A program made the translations under genes and the position numbers. The notes under the pieces were generated by a model. It did no database searches. It was not told the origin of the DNA and saw only the letters and a program-made list of their open reading frames with translations. Below are positions 7,428 to 14,297 of a stretch of 14,367 bases of DNA, piece after piece (the first letter of the stretch is position 1; each line of letters starts with the position of its first letter). The DNA comes from an uncultured Eubacteriales bacterium (GTDB lineage Bacteria; Bacillota; Clostridia; Christensenellales; Borkfalkiaceae): the NCBI GenBank assembly GCA_900545325.1, contig UQZE01000044.1, positions 1 through 14,367 of the forward strand, read 5' to 3'.

Positions 7428-9823
7428 GCGTTTTCCCTCCTGATTTCCCAAACGGGGAAGTTTGCCGCGCCCGTGTCGAACGCGAGGGGCGCGCCGTTTA
7501 CGTTGATACAGTTGTATATTCCGTAGAGATTGCCGCTATTGTCCGTAACGTATTCGAACATCTGCAGGGATACGGAGACCGCGTTTTCGTCTATGCCGAG
7601 CGAATACTTTTCGCCGCACAGCGTTTCAAAGGGATAAAACAGCGTTACGCGCGCCCTGTCCCCCGCCTCGCTTTCCGCGGCAGCGATGCCGAGCTGCGCG
7701 GCGGGCACGTAGTTGCCCTGCCAGTTCCAATCCCCGTAGACGTGGTGATCCACCGTGCCGAACCCGACGGCGTAAAGGTCGGTGATCCCGGCCGTTTTAT
7801 CGGCGCTGCCGAACATGACGCCGAAACCGAACACGCCTGCGGTCGGCGTATATTCTATGGTTACGTTCACGCCGTTTTTCGCGCCCGTAACGAATTCGAA
7901 TTTCGCTTCCGCCTGCGACTTTCCGAACGCCGCCAACTCGTAGGCCGACAAAACCTTGTCGGCTTCGGCGAAAGCCACTTCGCCGTTTTTGTCGAGCACG
8001 GGATATACCGCGAGCGCGGCCGCGCTGCCGAAGGAAAGTTCGTTTCCGTTCGGATCGGTATAGTAGGCGAACGGCCCGGCCGCCGTATATTCAAAGGGCG
8101 CTATTTTTATGCTTTCGCCGTAGCTTATGCCGATCAGGTCGTAGGGGATCACGAACGTATACACGTTATAGCCGTCGCCCGCCGCATATTTTTCCGCCTG
8201 CACGCCGAAGTTTTCCGGCGGAGCGTAATCCCAGCTCTGCGACAAAAATCCCGTTACGCACATCGTACCGAAGGAATGATACAAAACGACTTTGCCGCCC
8301 GTACCGTCGCCGTCCGTTTTATCGAACGCCACGCCGTAGCCGTTGGTGCTCCCCTTGCCGCGCATGGACACGTACAGTCCGTCCGCCGTAAAGCCGAGCG
8401 CCGTTTCAATATCGCCCGCCGCGCCGAACGTATCGGGCAGCACGCTCATCTTCGGAAGCTCCGCGTCGTATTCCACGGGACCGCCGAGCGCGTCCGCGAT
8501 CGCAAATTCCCGCCTTACGACGGCGCTGCCCAAAGTTATCTCCGCCGTAAGAACGGCTTCGTCGAACGTCGTTTCCAGCGAATAACGCCCGTCGCCGTCT
8601 GTAAAGGTCTCCGCCCCGCCTATGCTGACTTTGGCGCCGACGGCGGGCACCGAACCGCCCGTTTCGTTAATAGTGGTTATTCTGCCGCCGAAGGTCTGCG
8701 ACACCGTGTTCTTTTTGGTGAGCAGCTTTGCCGTGCAGGAGTAAGCGCCGCCGTTCGCCGCGCGCAGTTCGTCCTTGTCCAGCGTAAAGGTCTGCTCGCT
8801 CAAAAGCGCGTCTCCCGCCGCAGTCAGCACGATATCCGCGTTCGGGTCCACGCCCTCGAATACGAATTCCCCCGCGGCGTCAGTCGTTGCAAAAAGCTGT
8901 TTGCCGCCCGCAGAACCGCCGATCGTTATGCCCGCGAGAGCGGAGTTATCCACATAATCGACGGCCGCTCCGCGCACGGTAACTTCGGGCATCTTGTAAT
9001 CGTAATAAGAATACAACTTGTTATCCGCGCCCCATATCGCGTAATCGTTGGGCGTGTTGAAGTGATGCGTCCCGCCGTTCCACCACCATTCCCGCTCTAT
9101 CATCGAGTTGGAGGCGCTCATCCTGTCGCAAGAACGGAACGTAACGCCCAGCGGGCTGTTTTTGCCGAGGCCGAGCTGTTCGTAGGGCACGACCAGTTCC
9201 ACGCCGAAACCGACGGCCGTTTCTCCGTCCTCCGCGTAATGCACGGCGGCCTCGTAATCGAGCACGCCGCTCCATGCGCCCCACATGCCCGCTGCGTTGG
9301 CGCCGCGGCGGAAACAGTAGTTGCCGAACGCCGTTACCAACAGGTAATAATCGTCCGACATCGGTATTTCGGAACCGTCAATCGCCGTGCAGAGATTGAT
9401 CAGTATATTATCCGTATAGATGGCGGGATCGCCGTCCTCCAGACTCAGATACGCCAGATCACCGTCCTTCACCTCGAAACCGAAGTGAAAGCCCACTTCG
9501 CCGCGGAACATTCTGCCGACCGCGCGCTTTGTGTTCGCGTAGTCGTTCACGTCGTTGACAATGGCGCCGTAAGCGCCGCTTTCCACGTCGGAATCGTCCC
9601 ACGTACCCAGCAAAACGACGTCATCCGCCTGCCAGCGTTCGTCCGTCAGATAGCCATCCAGCTCGACGTCCGCCGAATAGGAATTGGACGGGAAGTCGAA
9701 TCCGCCGTTTCCCGCGCCCTTTTCGGGCGTATAGTGCGGATACCCGTCGGACGCGCAGCTCATGAAGAACATAGCCGCGGCGAGTACGGCGAGCGCCGCC
9801 ACGGAAACAAATTTTTTTCTCAT
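7424..9823 (-). CDS. Large lipoprotein with CBM9-like and Ig-like modules
   Basis: Surface lipoprotein of 799 residues with signal peptide ending FFMSC (C23). Residues 52-275 look like a CBM9/DOMON-type carbohydrate-binding domain (VELDGYLTDERW at 53-64, then a PYEQLGL strand at 213-219). Two regions near 280-340 and 378-435 resemble the carboxypeptidase regulatory-like Ig fold (TTDAAGEFVFEG; FTDGDGRYSL). Two further stretches, about 470-610 and 640-795, repeat CBM9-like features: IPYDLIG at 559-565 and YPFETLCG at 730-737. No hydrolase motif is seen, so a glycan-capturing role is inferred. The ribosome site AGGAGG lies five bases before the ATG, and the gene starts 11 bases after the permease stop. 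Its last codons (Arg-Arg-Glu-Asn-Ala-stop) contain the ribosome site of the next gene. Confidence 0.8.
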   Translation of the reverse strand: MRKKFVSVAALAVLAAAMFFMSCASDGYPHYTPEKGAGNGGFDFPSNSYSADVELDGYLTDERWQADDVVLLGTWDDSDVESGAYGAIVNDVNDYANTKRAVGRMFRGEVGFHFGFEVKDGDLAYLSLEDGDPAIYTDNILINLCTAIDGSEIPMSDDYYLLVTAFGNYCFRRGANAAGMWGAWSGVLDYEAAVHYAEDGETAVGFGVELVVPYEQLGLGKNSPLGVTFRSCDRMSASNSMIEREWWWNGGTHHFNTPNDYAIWGADNKLYSYYDYKMPEVTVRGAAVDYVDNSALAGITIGGSAGGKQLFATTDAAGEFVFEGVDPNADIVLTAAGDALLSEQTFTLDKDELRAANGGAYSCTAKLLTKKNTVSQTFGGRITTINETGGSVPAVGAKVSIGGAETFTDGDGRYSLETTFDEAVLTAEITLGSAVVRREFAIADALGGPVEYDAELPKMSVLPDTFGAAGDIETALGFTADGLYVSMRGKGSTNGYGVAFDKTDGDGTGGKVVLYHSFGTMCVTGFLSQSWDYAPPENFGVQAEKYAAGDGYNVYTFVIPYDLIGISYGESIKIAPFEYTAAGPFAYYTDPNGNELSFGSAAALAVYPVLDKNGEVAFAEADKVLSAYELAAFGKSQAEAKFEFVTGAKNGVNVTIEYTPTAGVFGFGVMFGSADKTAGITDLYAVGFGTVDHHVYGDWNWQGNYVPAAQLGIAAAESEAGDRARVTLFYPFETLCGEKYSLGIDENAVSVSLQMFEYVTDNSGNLYGIYNCINVNGAPLAFDTGAANFPVWEIRRENA
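7436..7441 (-). promoter_or_regulatory. Ribosome binding site deciding the GH43-like start
   Basis: AGGAGG on the minus strand lies eight bases before ATG 7427 and inside the last codons of the upstream lipoprotein gene. It excludes the in-frame ATG at 7451, which would put this site within the coding region and add eight polar residues before the signal peptide. Confidence 0.8.
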
Positions 9824-9834
9824 ACTCTCCTCCT

Positions 9835-10695
9835 TTATCCTTTAATGCCCGTAATGGCCAGCGATTCTATGAAAAATTTTTGACAGAAGATAAATACCGC
9901 CAGCATTGGTATGCTCGAAAGCACCGAACCCGCCATGACGACGTTCATATCCATCAGGTTGTTCTGCTGCATCTGCAGGGAAAGCAGCTGCAGCTGTATG
10001 GTCTTTACCTCCGATTTGTCGAGATAGATGGACGGAATGAAATAATCGTTCCACGTGCCGACGAACGAAAAGACGATCTGCGCCGTAAGCGCGGGCTTTA
10101 TGAGCGGCAGGCAGATGGCGAAAAACTGGCGGACGTATCCCGCTCCGTCGAGTTTTGCCGCCTCGAACAGTTCGTTCGGCACGCCCTGCATGTACTGCAC
10201 GAAGAAAAAGGTCATGAGCGCGCCGCCGAAAAAAGTCGGTATGATGAGCGGCCAGAGCGTGCTTACCAGCCCCAGCGACTGCCATATCTGGTACTGCGGC
10301 AGCATGAGCGCGGCATAGGGTATCATCATACTGCTCAAAAGCGTGAGCAGCAGCACCCGCCTGCACGGCAGTTCGAGCTTGGCGAACGAAAACGCCCCCA
10401 GCGCCGAGACGAGCGGAGGGAAGAACACGGAAAAAACTTCCAAAGCGAGCGTATTTTTCAGCCCCGTGCCGAGTTTGAGCTTGCCAAAGGCGTCCGCATA
10501 GGCGGCAAAGCTCGGATTTTCAGGGAATATCTGCTCGGGATAAGTGGTGATTTCCAGCCCCGTTTTGAAAGAAGCCAGCACCATCCACAGATAAGGAAAT
10601 ATCGTGGATACCGCCGTTACGACGAACACGAAATAGATGGCGACGCGCGCGGCGATCCGACCGGGCGTCTTTTTGATATGCGTTGTCTTTTCCAT
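9835..10695 (-). CDS. Sugar ABC transporter permease, MalG-type
   Basis: Inner-membrane permease of 286 residues, the usual size for MalG/UgpE-like (CUT1) importers. It has about six hydrophobic segments and the cytoplasmic EAA loop, FEAAKLDGAG followed by LPLIKPAL (EAA at 178-180), which docks onto the ATPase. It would pair with the permease encoded just upstream and take substrate from the lipoprotein solute-binding protein. Start: the ATG at 10695 has GGAG eight bases upstream, within the last codon of the previous gene. An in-frame ATG at 10719 would overlap the previous gene by 19 bases and adds an atypical N-terminus. No ATPase gene is present in the operon, as often seen in Firmicutes that share an MsmX-type ATPase (established pattern; its use here is inferred). 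Confidence 0.95.
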   Translation of the reverse strand: MEKTTHIKKTPGRIAARVAIYFVFVVTAVSTIFPYLWMVLASFKTGLEITTYPEQIFPENPSFAAYADAFGKLKLGTGLKNTLALEVFSVFFPPLVSALGAFSFAKLELPCRRVLLLTLLSSMMIPYAALMLPQYQIWQSLGLVSTLWPLIIPTFFGGALMTFFFVQYMQGVPNELFEAAKLDGAGYVRQFFAICLPLIKPALTAQIVFSFVGTWNDYFIPSIYLDKSEVKTIQLQLLSLQMQQNNLMDMNVVMAGSVLSSIPMLAVFIFCQKFFIESLAITGIKG

Positions 10696-10700
10696 TCCGT

Positions 10701-11603
10701 TCACTCCGAATATACCCATTTATCGGACAGCTTGAACTGCACGACGGTAACGGCCATCACGGCGAGGGCGAGCAGCACGGAGGCCGCGCTCGCGTAGCCG
10801 TAGCGGTAATTGTTTATGCCGTGATCGTAGATAAAATAGACTATGGTCTGCGTGGCGCTCGTGTTGGCGAGCAGCTGCGTATCCATAAACGACTGCAGCC
10901 CGCCTATCACCGACACGATAAGGTGATAAAAGGTGATCGGCGTGAGCATGGGCACCGTGATGGACAAAAACTGCCGGACCTTCCCCGCGCCGTCTATGTC
11001 GGCGGCCTCGTAATACGTGCCGGAAATATTCAAAATCCCCGCCACGTACAAAATTATCACGCCGCCGATACCGCCCCATACGTTTTTCAGTATGAGCACG
11101 ATCCGCGGATAGGCCGTGCCCGAAGTGATGCCCAGCCAGTTGATGTTTTCGTCGATCACGCCCAGCGCTTTGAGCGCGATATTGACTATGCCCTGCGTTT
11201 CGTTGAACATCAGTTTCCACACGAGCGTGATGGCGACCGCGCCCGTTACCGCGGGCAGATAAAAGACCACGCGGAAAAAGGTGCCGCCGCGGAAGTCCTT
11301 TTGCGTGATCATGGCGGAGAAGGCCAAGCCGAGCAGCAGATTGACGGGAATACTCAGCATGATGACGAGGGTGTTCAGTATGGCCTGCGAAAAGCCTACC
11401 ATGACCAGATCGCCCTTGAACAGACTGAGATAGACGTCGAAACTGACGGGCGATATTTTCCCCTGCAGCGGCATGTAGTCCACAAGGCTGTATATGACCG
11501 CAACGACGAAAGGCACCACGGTGAACACCGCGTATCCGATAAAGAGCGGCGCGACGAATCCGAGCGCCGCCGCCCGTTCGCGCGTTTTCAACCGGCTTTT
11601 CAT
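10701..11603 (-). CDS. Sugar ABC transporter permease, MalF/UgpA-type
   Basis: Inner-membrane permease of 300 residues. It has about six hydrophobic segments, beginning LGFVAPLFIGYAVFTVVPF, a typical start for this family. The EAA loop YYEAADIDGAGKVRQF is followed by VPMLTP (EAA at 199-201). It forms the heterodimeric channel with the MalG-type protein encoded five bases downstream. The start ATG overlaps the stop of the solute-binding gene as ATGA and lacks a strong ribosome site, so translation probably depends on ribosomes finishing the upstream gene. The CUT1 family handles di- and oligosaccharides, so import of glycan breakdown products fits; the actual substrate is unknown. Confidence 0.95.
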   Translation of the reverse strand: MKSRLKTRERAAALGFVAPLFIGYAVFTVVPFVVAVIYSLVDYMPLQGKISPVSFDVYLSLFKGDLVMVGFSQAILNTLVIMLSIPVNLLLGLAFSAMITQKDFRGGTFFRVVFYLPAVTGAVAITLVWKLMFNETQGIVNIALKALGVIDENINWLGITSGTAYPRIVLILKNVWGGIGGVIILYVAGILNISGTYYEAADIDGAGKVRQFLSITVPMLTPITFYHLIVSVIGGLQSFMDTQLLANTSATQTIVYFIYDHGINNYRYGYASAASVLLALAVMAVTVVQFKLSDKWVYSE

Positions 11604-13087
11604 TTGTTCGTTATGCCCGCGCTGGCGTTGGAGCGGTCGAGATAGGCCTGCATGGTGGCGTCAAACGCCTCCAGCCTGCCGCGGATGAGGCTTCTGTCTT
11701 TCAGCGCGTAGATATTCGCCATTTCCGTTCCCAGCGCCGTGAGCCAGGAGTTTTCAAACGTGTAATAATGCGGGCGCACCCTGCCCCCTATCACGTCGGC
11801 GCCCTCCTTGCCGAGCGCCTCTTTCGTATCGCCCCCGAACCCGTCCACGATGTCGCAGTAAACGTATCTGTTGTCGGGCCAGAGCGCCACGGACGGATCG
11901 TCCTCGGACAGGAAAGTTTCGGTGTCGAGCGCCATGGATTTCAGGTTGGGCATCAGCTGCCCGCGGGTGTAGAAATCTTTCTGCGCCTTTTCGTTGAGGC
12001 TGAGATATTTCATCAGCGCCAGCGCCGCCGCGGGCTGTTCGGTCGTCTTGCTGACGGCGAGGCCGAGCGTGCCGATCCAGGTCGTGCTCTTGGCGGCGGG
12101 ATTATCCCCGTTGTAGGGCACGGGCATCAGGCGGTAATTCATCTTCTGCTGCGCGTACATCGGCGTAAGGTAGGGGCCGACCCAGCAGAACATGCAGTTT
12201 TCCGCAAGGAACATGTTCTGCGCCGTATCCCCCGTGGATTTCGGCACCACGCCGTAGGTCCACATCAGATCCCACAGCCATTCCGCCGTTTCCACGAACT
12301 CGTCGGACGTAATGGCGCTGTTCATCGCGCCTTCGTCGAAATAATCGGCGTTGTTCGACCAGATCGCGCTGCTCAGCTCGTAATAGGGCACCGCGTAAAA
12401 TTTATCGTTTTTCTTTTCCACGCCGAAGTAATTCTGCACTTTTACGCAGATGTCGGTGAACTGTTTCCAGGTAAGGGCTTTGTCCGAATCGGCCAAAAGC
12501 GCGGCCTCGGCTTCCGTGAGCCTGCCCTTTTCCACCATTTCCGCCGCCATGTCCGCGTTATACATCAGCGTCCACGGGCCGATATCCTTTGGCAGACAAT
12601 ATAAATCCGATCCCTCGGAAATGCCGAGCTGCTTGGTCGCGCGGTTATACGAATACCAATCCACGGCTGTGGACCAAAGCCCAGCATATTCCTCTTCGGT
12701 AAATCCGTTCGTAACGGACAGCAGCCGCCCCGCGTCCACCCAAGGGCGGAATTCGTATTCGGGCAGATAGAAAAGATCGGGCATCTTTCCCGAAAGCTTG
12801 CCCGTCAGGATAGACATATACTGCGCGGAATCGGCAGGCGTGATGTTGACGGTGATGTTTTCATACTCGTCCATGAAAGAATCTACGAGCGCGGTATAGT
12901 TGTCCACCTCATCCGCCGCGCCCCACATCATGAATTCGATGTAATATTCCTTGTTCGGATCGAGTTCAAAGGCCTCTTTTTCGATATTGTCGTCGCCGCC
13001 CTGTTCGTTCTTCGTGAAAAAACAGCCGCCGGCAAAGAGGGCGGAACTCAAAAGAAATACCAAAAGAAAATTCAAAAGTTTTTTCAT
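11600..13087 (-). CDS. Sugar ABC transporter solute-binding lipoprotein
   Basis: Extracellular substrate-binding lipoprotein of the UgpB/MalE-like class (family 1 solute-binding protein), 495 residues from ATG 13087. The signal peptide MKKLLNFLLVFLLSSALFAGGC ends with a lipobox (C22). A short acidic linker leads to a typical start of the mature fold (YIEFMMWG, then VDSFMDEYENITVNI). Large sugar-binding proteins of 450-550 residues are common in clostridial oligosaccharide importers. The ATG chosen has AAGGAGAG just upstream. An in-frame ATG at 13147 would extend across the predicted promoter and put 20 charged residues before the signal peptide, so it is rejected. This is the first gene of the seven-gene operon and faces the regulator across a 164-base divergent region. 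Confidence 0.93.
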   Translation of the reverse strand: MKKLLNFLLVFLLSSALFAGGCFFTKNEQGGDDNIEKEAFELDPNKEYYIEFMMWGAADEVDNYTALVDSFMDEYENITVNITPADSAQYMSILTGKLSGKMPDLFYLPEYEFRPWVDAGRLLSVTNGFTEEEYAGLWSTAVDWYSYNRATKQLGISEGSDLYCLPKDIGPWTLMYNADMAAEMVEKGRLTEAEAALLADSDKALTWKQFTDICVKVQNYFGVEKKNDKFYAVPYYELSSAIWSNNADYFDEGAMNSAITSDEFVETAEWLWDLMWTYGVVPKSTGDTAQNMFLAENCMFCWVGPYLTPMYAQQKMNYRLMPVPYNGDNPAAKSTTWIGTLGLAVSKTTEQPAAALALMKYLSLNEKAQKDFYTRGQLMPNLKSMALDTETFLSEDDPSVALWPDNRYVYCDIVDGFGGDTKEALGKEGADVIGGRVRPHYYTFENSWLTALGTEMANIYALKDRSLIRGRLEAFDATMQAYLDRSNASAGITNK

Positions 13088-13117
13088 CTTGCTCTCCTTT
13101 TTTCTTTTTTCATTATT

Positions 13118-13147
13118 ATCGTACCACATCTGCGCGATCGCATGCAA
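13118..13147 (-). promoter_or_regulatory. Probable operon promoter (sugar-uptake operon)
   Basis: On the minus strand, TTGCAT (13142-13147) and TACGAT (13118-13123) are separated by 18 bases. TGG directly before the -10 supplies an extended -10 TGn element. The start would be near 13111, giving a 24-base leader with AAGGAGAG. The -10 is imperfect, consistent with a regulated promoter. Confidence 0.55.
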
Positions 13148-13184
13148 TACGCAACTTTAAAATGCGCAATGCGGGCCTTTAAAC

Positions 13185-13200
13185 TTCGATAATTATCGAA
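13185..13200. promoter_or_regulatory. Perfect 16-bp palindrome, candidate operator
   Basis: TTCGATAATTATCGAA reads the same on both strands. It lies between the two divergent promoters, 16 bases before the regulator's -35 and about 38 bases beyond the operon's -35. ArsR-type winged-helix proteins bind AT-rich inverted repeats as dimers, so it is the best candidate site for the adjacent regulator. Binding is inferred. Confidence 0.6.
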
Positions 13201-13216
13201 ATTTACCCCGCATTTC

Positions 13217-13245
13217 TTGACTTTATCATAAAATTCAGATATGAT
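13217..13245 (+). promoter_or_regulatory. Sigma-A promoter of the regulator gene
   Basis: TTGACT (13217-13222) and TATGAT (13240-13245) are separated by 17 bases. The ATG of the regulator begins six bases after the -10, so transcription should start at or within a base or two of the start codon. An inverted repeat, ATCATA (13225-13230) and TATGAT, includes the -10. Confidence 0.75.
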
Positions 13246-13251
13246 GATCTC

Positions 13252-14226
13252 ATGCAGAAAGATTTTTTCCAGAACCTCGACAAGATGCAGCAGAAAAAAA
13301 TGACGCTGACTTTGAGCGCTGACGCCAAAGTGGAAAAGGCGGCGACGGCGCTGGGCGCAAAGACGCGGCGGAAAATCCTCGCGCTGCTGCAGAAAAATTC
13401 CTACACCGTGCAGGAAATCGCGGAAGCGCTCAACATGTCGGTTTCCAACATTTCCTTCCACGTAAAGCTGTTGCAGGAGGCGGGTTTCGTCAACGTAACG
13501 CATAACTATTCCAAGCGCGGCAACGAAAAAATCATCGCTCTTGAAAAACATTGCTTTGAAATTTATTTCACCGACGAGGACGCGCCCGACGCCGCGCAGA
13601 AGTCCTTTCACACCGAACTGCCCGCGGGCAGTTTTAGCCTTTCGGACATAACCGCCCCCTGCGGCATCGCGGACGCGGAGGGCAATCTTCTCGGCGGCGA
13701 ATCTTTGCCCGACGCCTTCTACTCGTATCGCCGTATCCGCGGCGAGATCGTGTGGTTCACCGGCGGCTATCTGGAATACCACCTGCCCAACGCCGTAAAA
13801 AACAAAGTGCTCGACTGTATCCAGTTTTCTCTGGAAGTATGTTCGGAATGCGCAAATTACAACAACTCTTTCAAGTCCGACATCACGTTCTGGCTGAACG
13901 GCAAAGAGGTATGCACCTACACCTCTCCCGGCGATTTCGGCGGCAGGCGGGGCTTATACACGCCAAAAAGCTGGCCTGCGAATTCCACGCAGTTCGGCAT
14001 GCTCGTGCAGGTGCGTATCGACGAAAACGGCGTGTGGCTCAATCACCAGAAGGCAGGCTCCGCCGTGGTGGACGATTTCGCCTTTCTCACGCGGGAAAAA
14101 TGCCTGCGTTTCCGCTTAGGCGTAAAACAGGACGCGAAATACGCGGGCGGGCTCAATCTGTTCGGCAAAAATTTCGGCGACTATCCGCAGGGCATACGCA
14201 TTTCCCTCGATTACAGCGATCCGTGA
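13252..14226 (+). CDS. ArsR-like winged-helix regulator with C-terminal sensor-like domain
   Basis: Transcription factor of 324 residues. The N-terminal region (about 28-95) is a winged helix-turn-helix: KTRRKILALLQKN, then TVQEIAEALNMSVSNISFHVKLLQEAGF (split as two helices, about 52-79), then a wing (THNYSKRGNEK). The long C-terminal part (about 125-324) is unlike short metal-sensing ArsR proteins. It carries CSECANYNNSFKSDI, FWLNGKE, SPGDFGGRRG (225-234), and GGLNLFGKNFGDY (299-311), which I recognise from a family of predicted regulators (COG4189-like) near sugar genes; a beta-sandwich ligand domain is inferred. Activator or repressor cannot be told. No ribosome site precedes the ATG, and the promoter's -10 ends six bases upstream, suggesting a leaderless mRNA. 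Internal ATGs at 13285 and 13300 also lack ribosome sites. It diverges from the operon it probably controls. Confidence 0.88.
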   Translation: MQKDFFQNLDKMQQKKMTLTLSADAKVEKAATALGAKTRRKILALLQKNSYTVQEIAEALNMSVSNISFHVKLLQEAGFVNVTHNYSKRGNEKIIALEKHCFEIYFTDEDAPDAAQKSFHTELPAGSFSLSDITAPCGIADAEGNLLGGESLPDAFYSYRRIRGEIVWFTGGYLEYHLPNAVKNKVLDCIQFSLEVCSECANYNNSFKSDITFWLNGKEVCTYTSPGDFGGRRGLYTPKSWPANSTQFGMLVQVRIDENGVWLNHQKAGSAVVDDFAFLTREKCLRFRLGVKQDAKYAGGLNLFGKNFGDYPQGIRISLDYSDP

Positions 14227-14255
14227 ATGCAATCCGCCCCCGCACGCCGAGATAT

Positions 14256-14290
14256 AAAAAAGGTTTCCGCGAGAAACGGAAACCTTTTTC
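14256..14290. terminator. Bidirectional Rho-independent terminator
   Basis: GGTTTCCG (14262-14269) pairs with CGGAAACC (14277-14284) around a seven-base loop. It is flanked by A6 on the left and T5 on the right, so it can end both the plus-strand regulator transcript and the minus-strand gene entering from the right edge. Confidence 0.88.
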
Positions 14291-14297
14291 TATTATT

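Noticed and set aside
6318..7526. Plus-strand open frame of 402 codons opposite the GH43-like gene
   Set aside because: Same type of antisense shadow; no ribosome site, promoter or domain supports it.
7742..9883. Plus-strand open frame of 713 codons opposite the CBM9-like lipoprotein gene
   Set aside because: It lies fully antisense to a gene with a clear signal peptide, ribosome site and domains. Its translation is rich in Arg, His and Ala with no recognisable domain. High-GC genes that avoid TTA, CTA and TCA codons leave such stop-free antisense frames.
9880..11645. Plus-strand open frames of about 300 codons opposite both permease genes
   Set aside because: Their translations are highly charged and resemble no family, while the minus-strand frames have membrane segments and EAA loops.
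13088..13147. Upstream in-frame ATG (13147) for the solute-binding protein
   Set aside because: It overlaps the predicted promoter and adds 20 charged residues before a complete lipoprotein signal peptide; the ATG at 13087 has AAGGAGAG just before it.
13142..13173. Repeated GCAAT and ATGCG words in the operon promoter region as possible operator copies
   Set aside because: The words are short, overlap the -35 irregularly and have no consistent spacing; they also do not match the CcpA cre pattern.
13084..13782. Minus-strand open frame of 232 codons running through the regulator's first half and the divergent promoters
   Set aside because: Antisense to a convincing winged-helix coding sequence, crosses the predicted promoters and palindrome, and has a non-protein-like composition.
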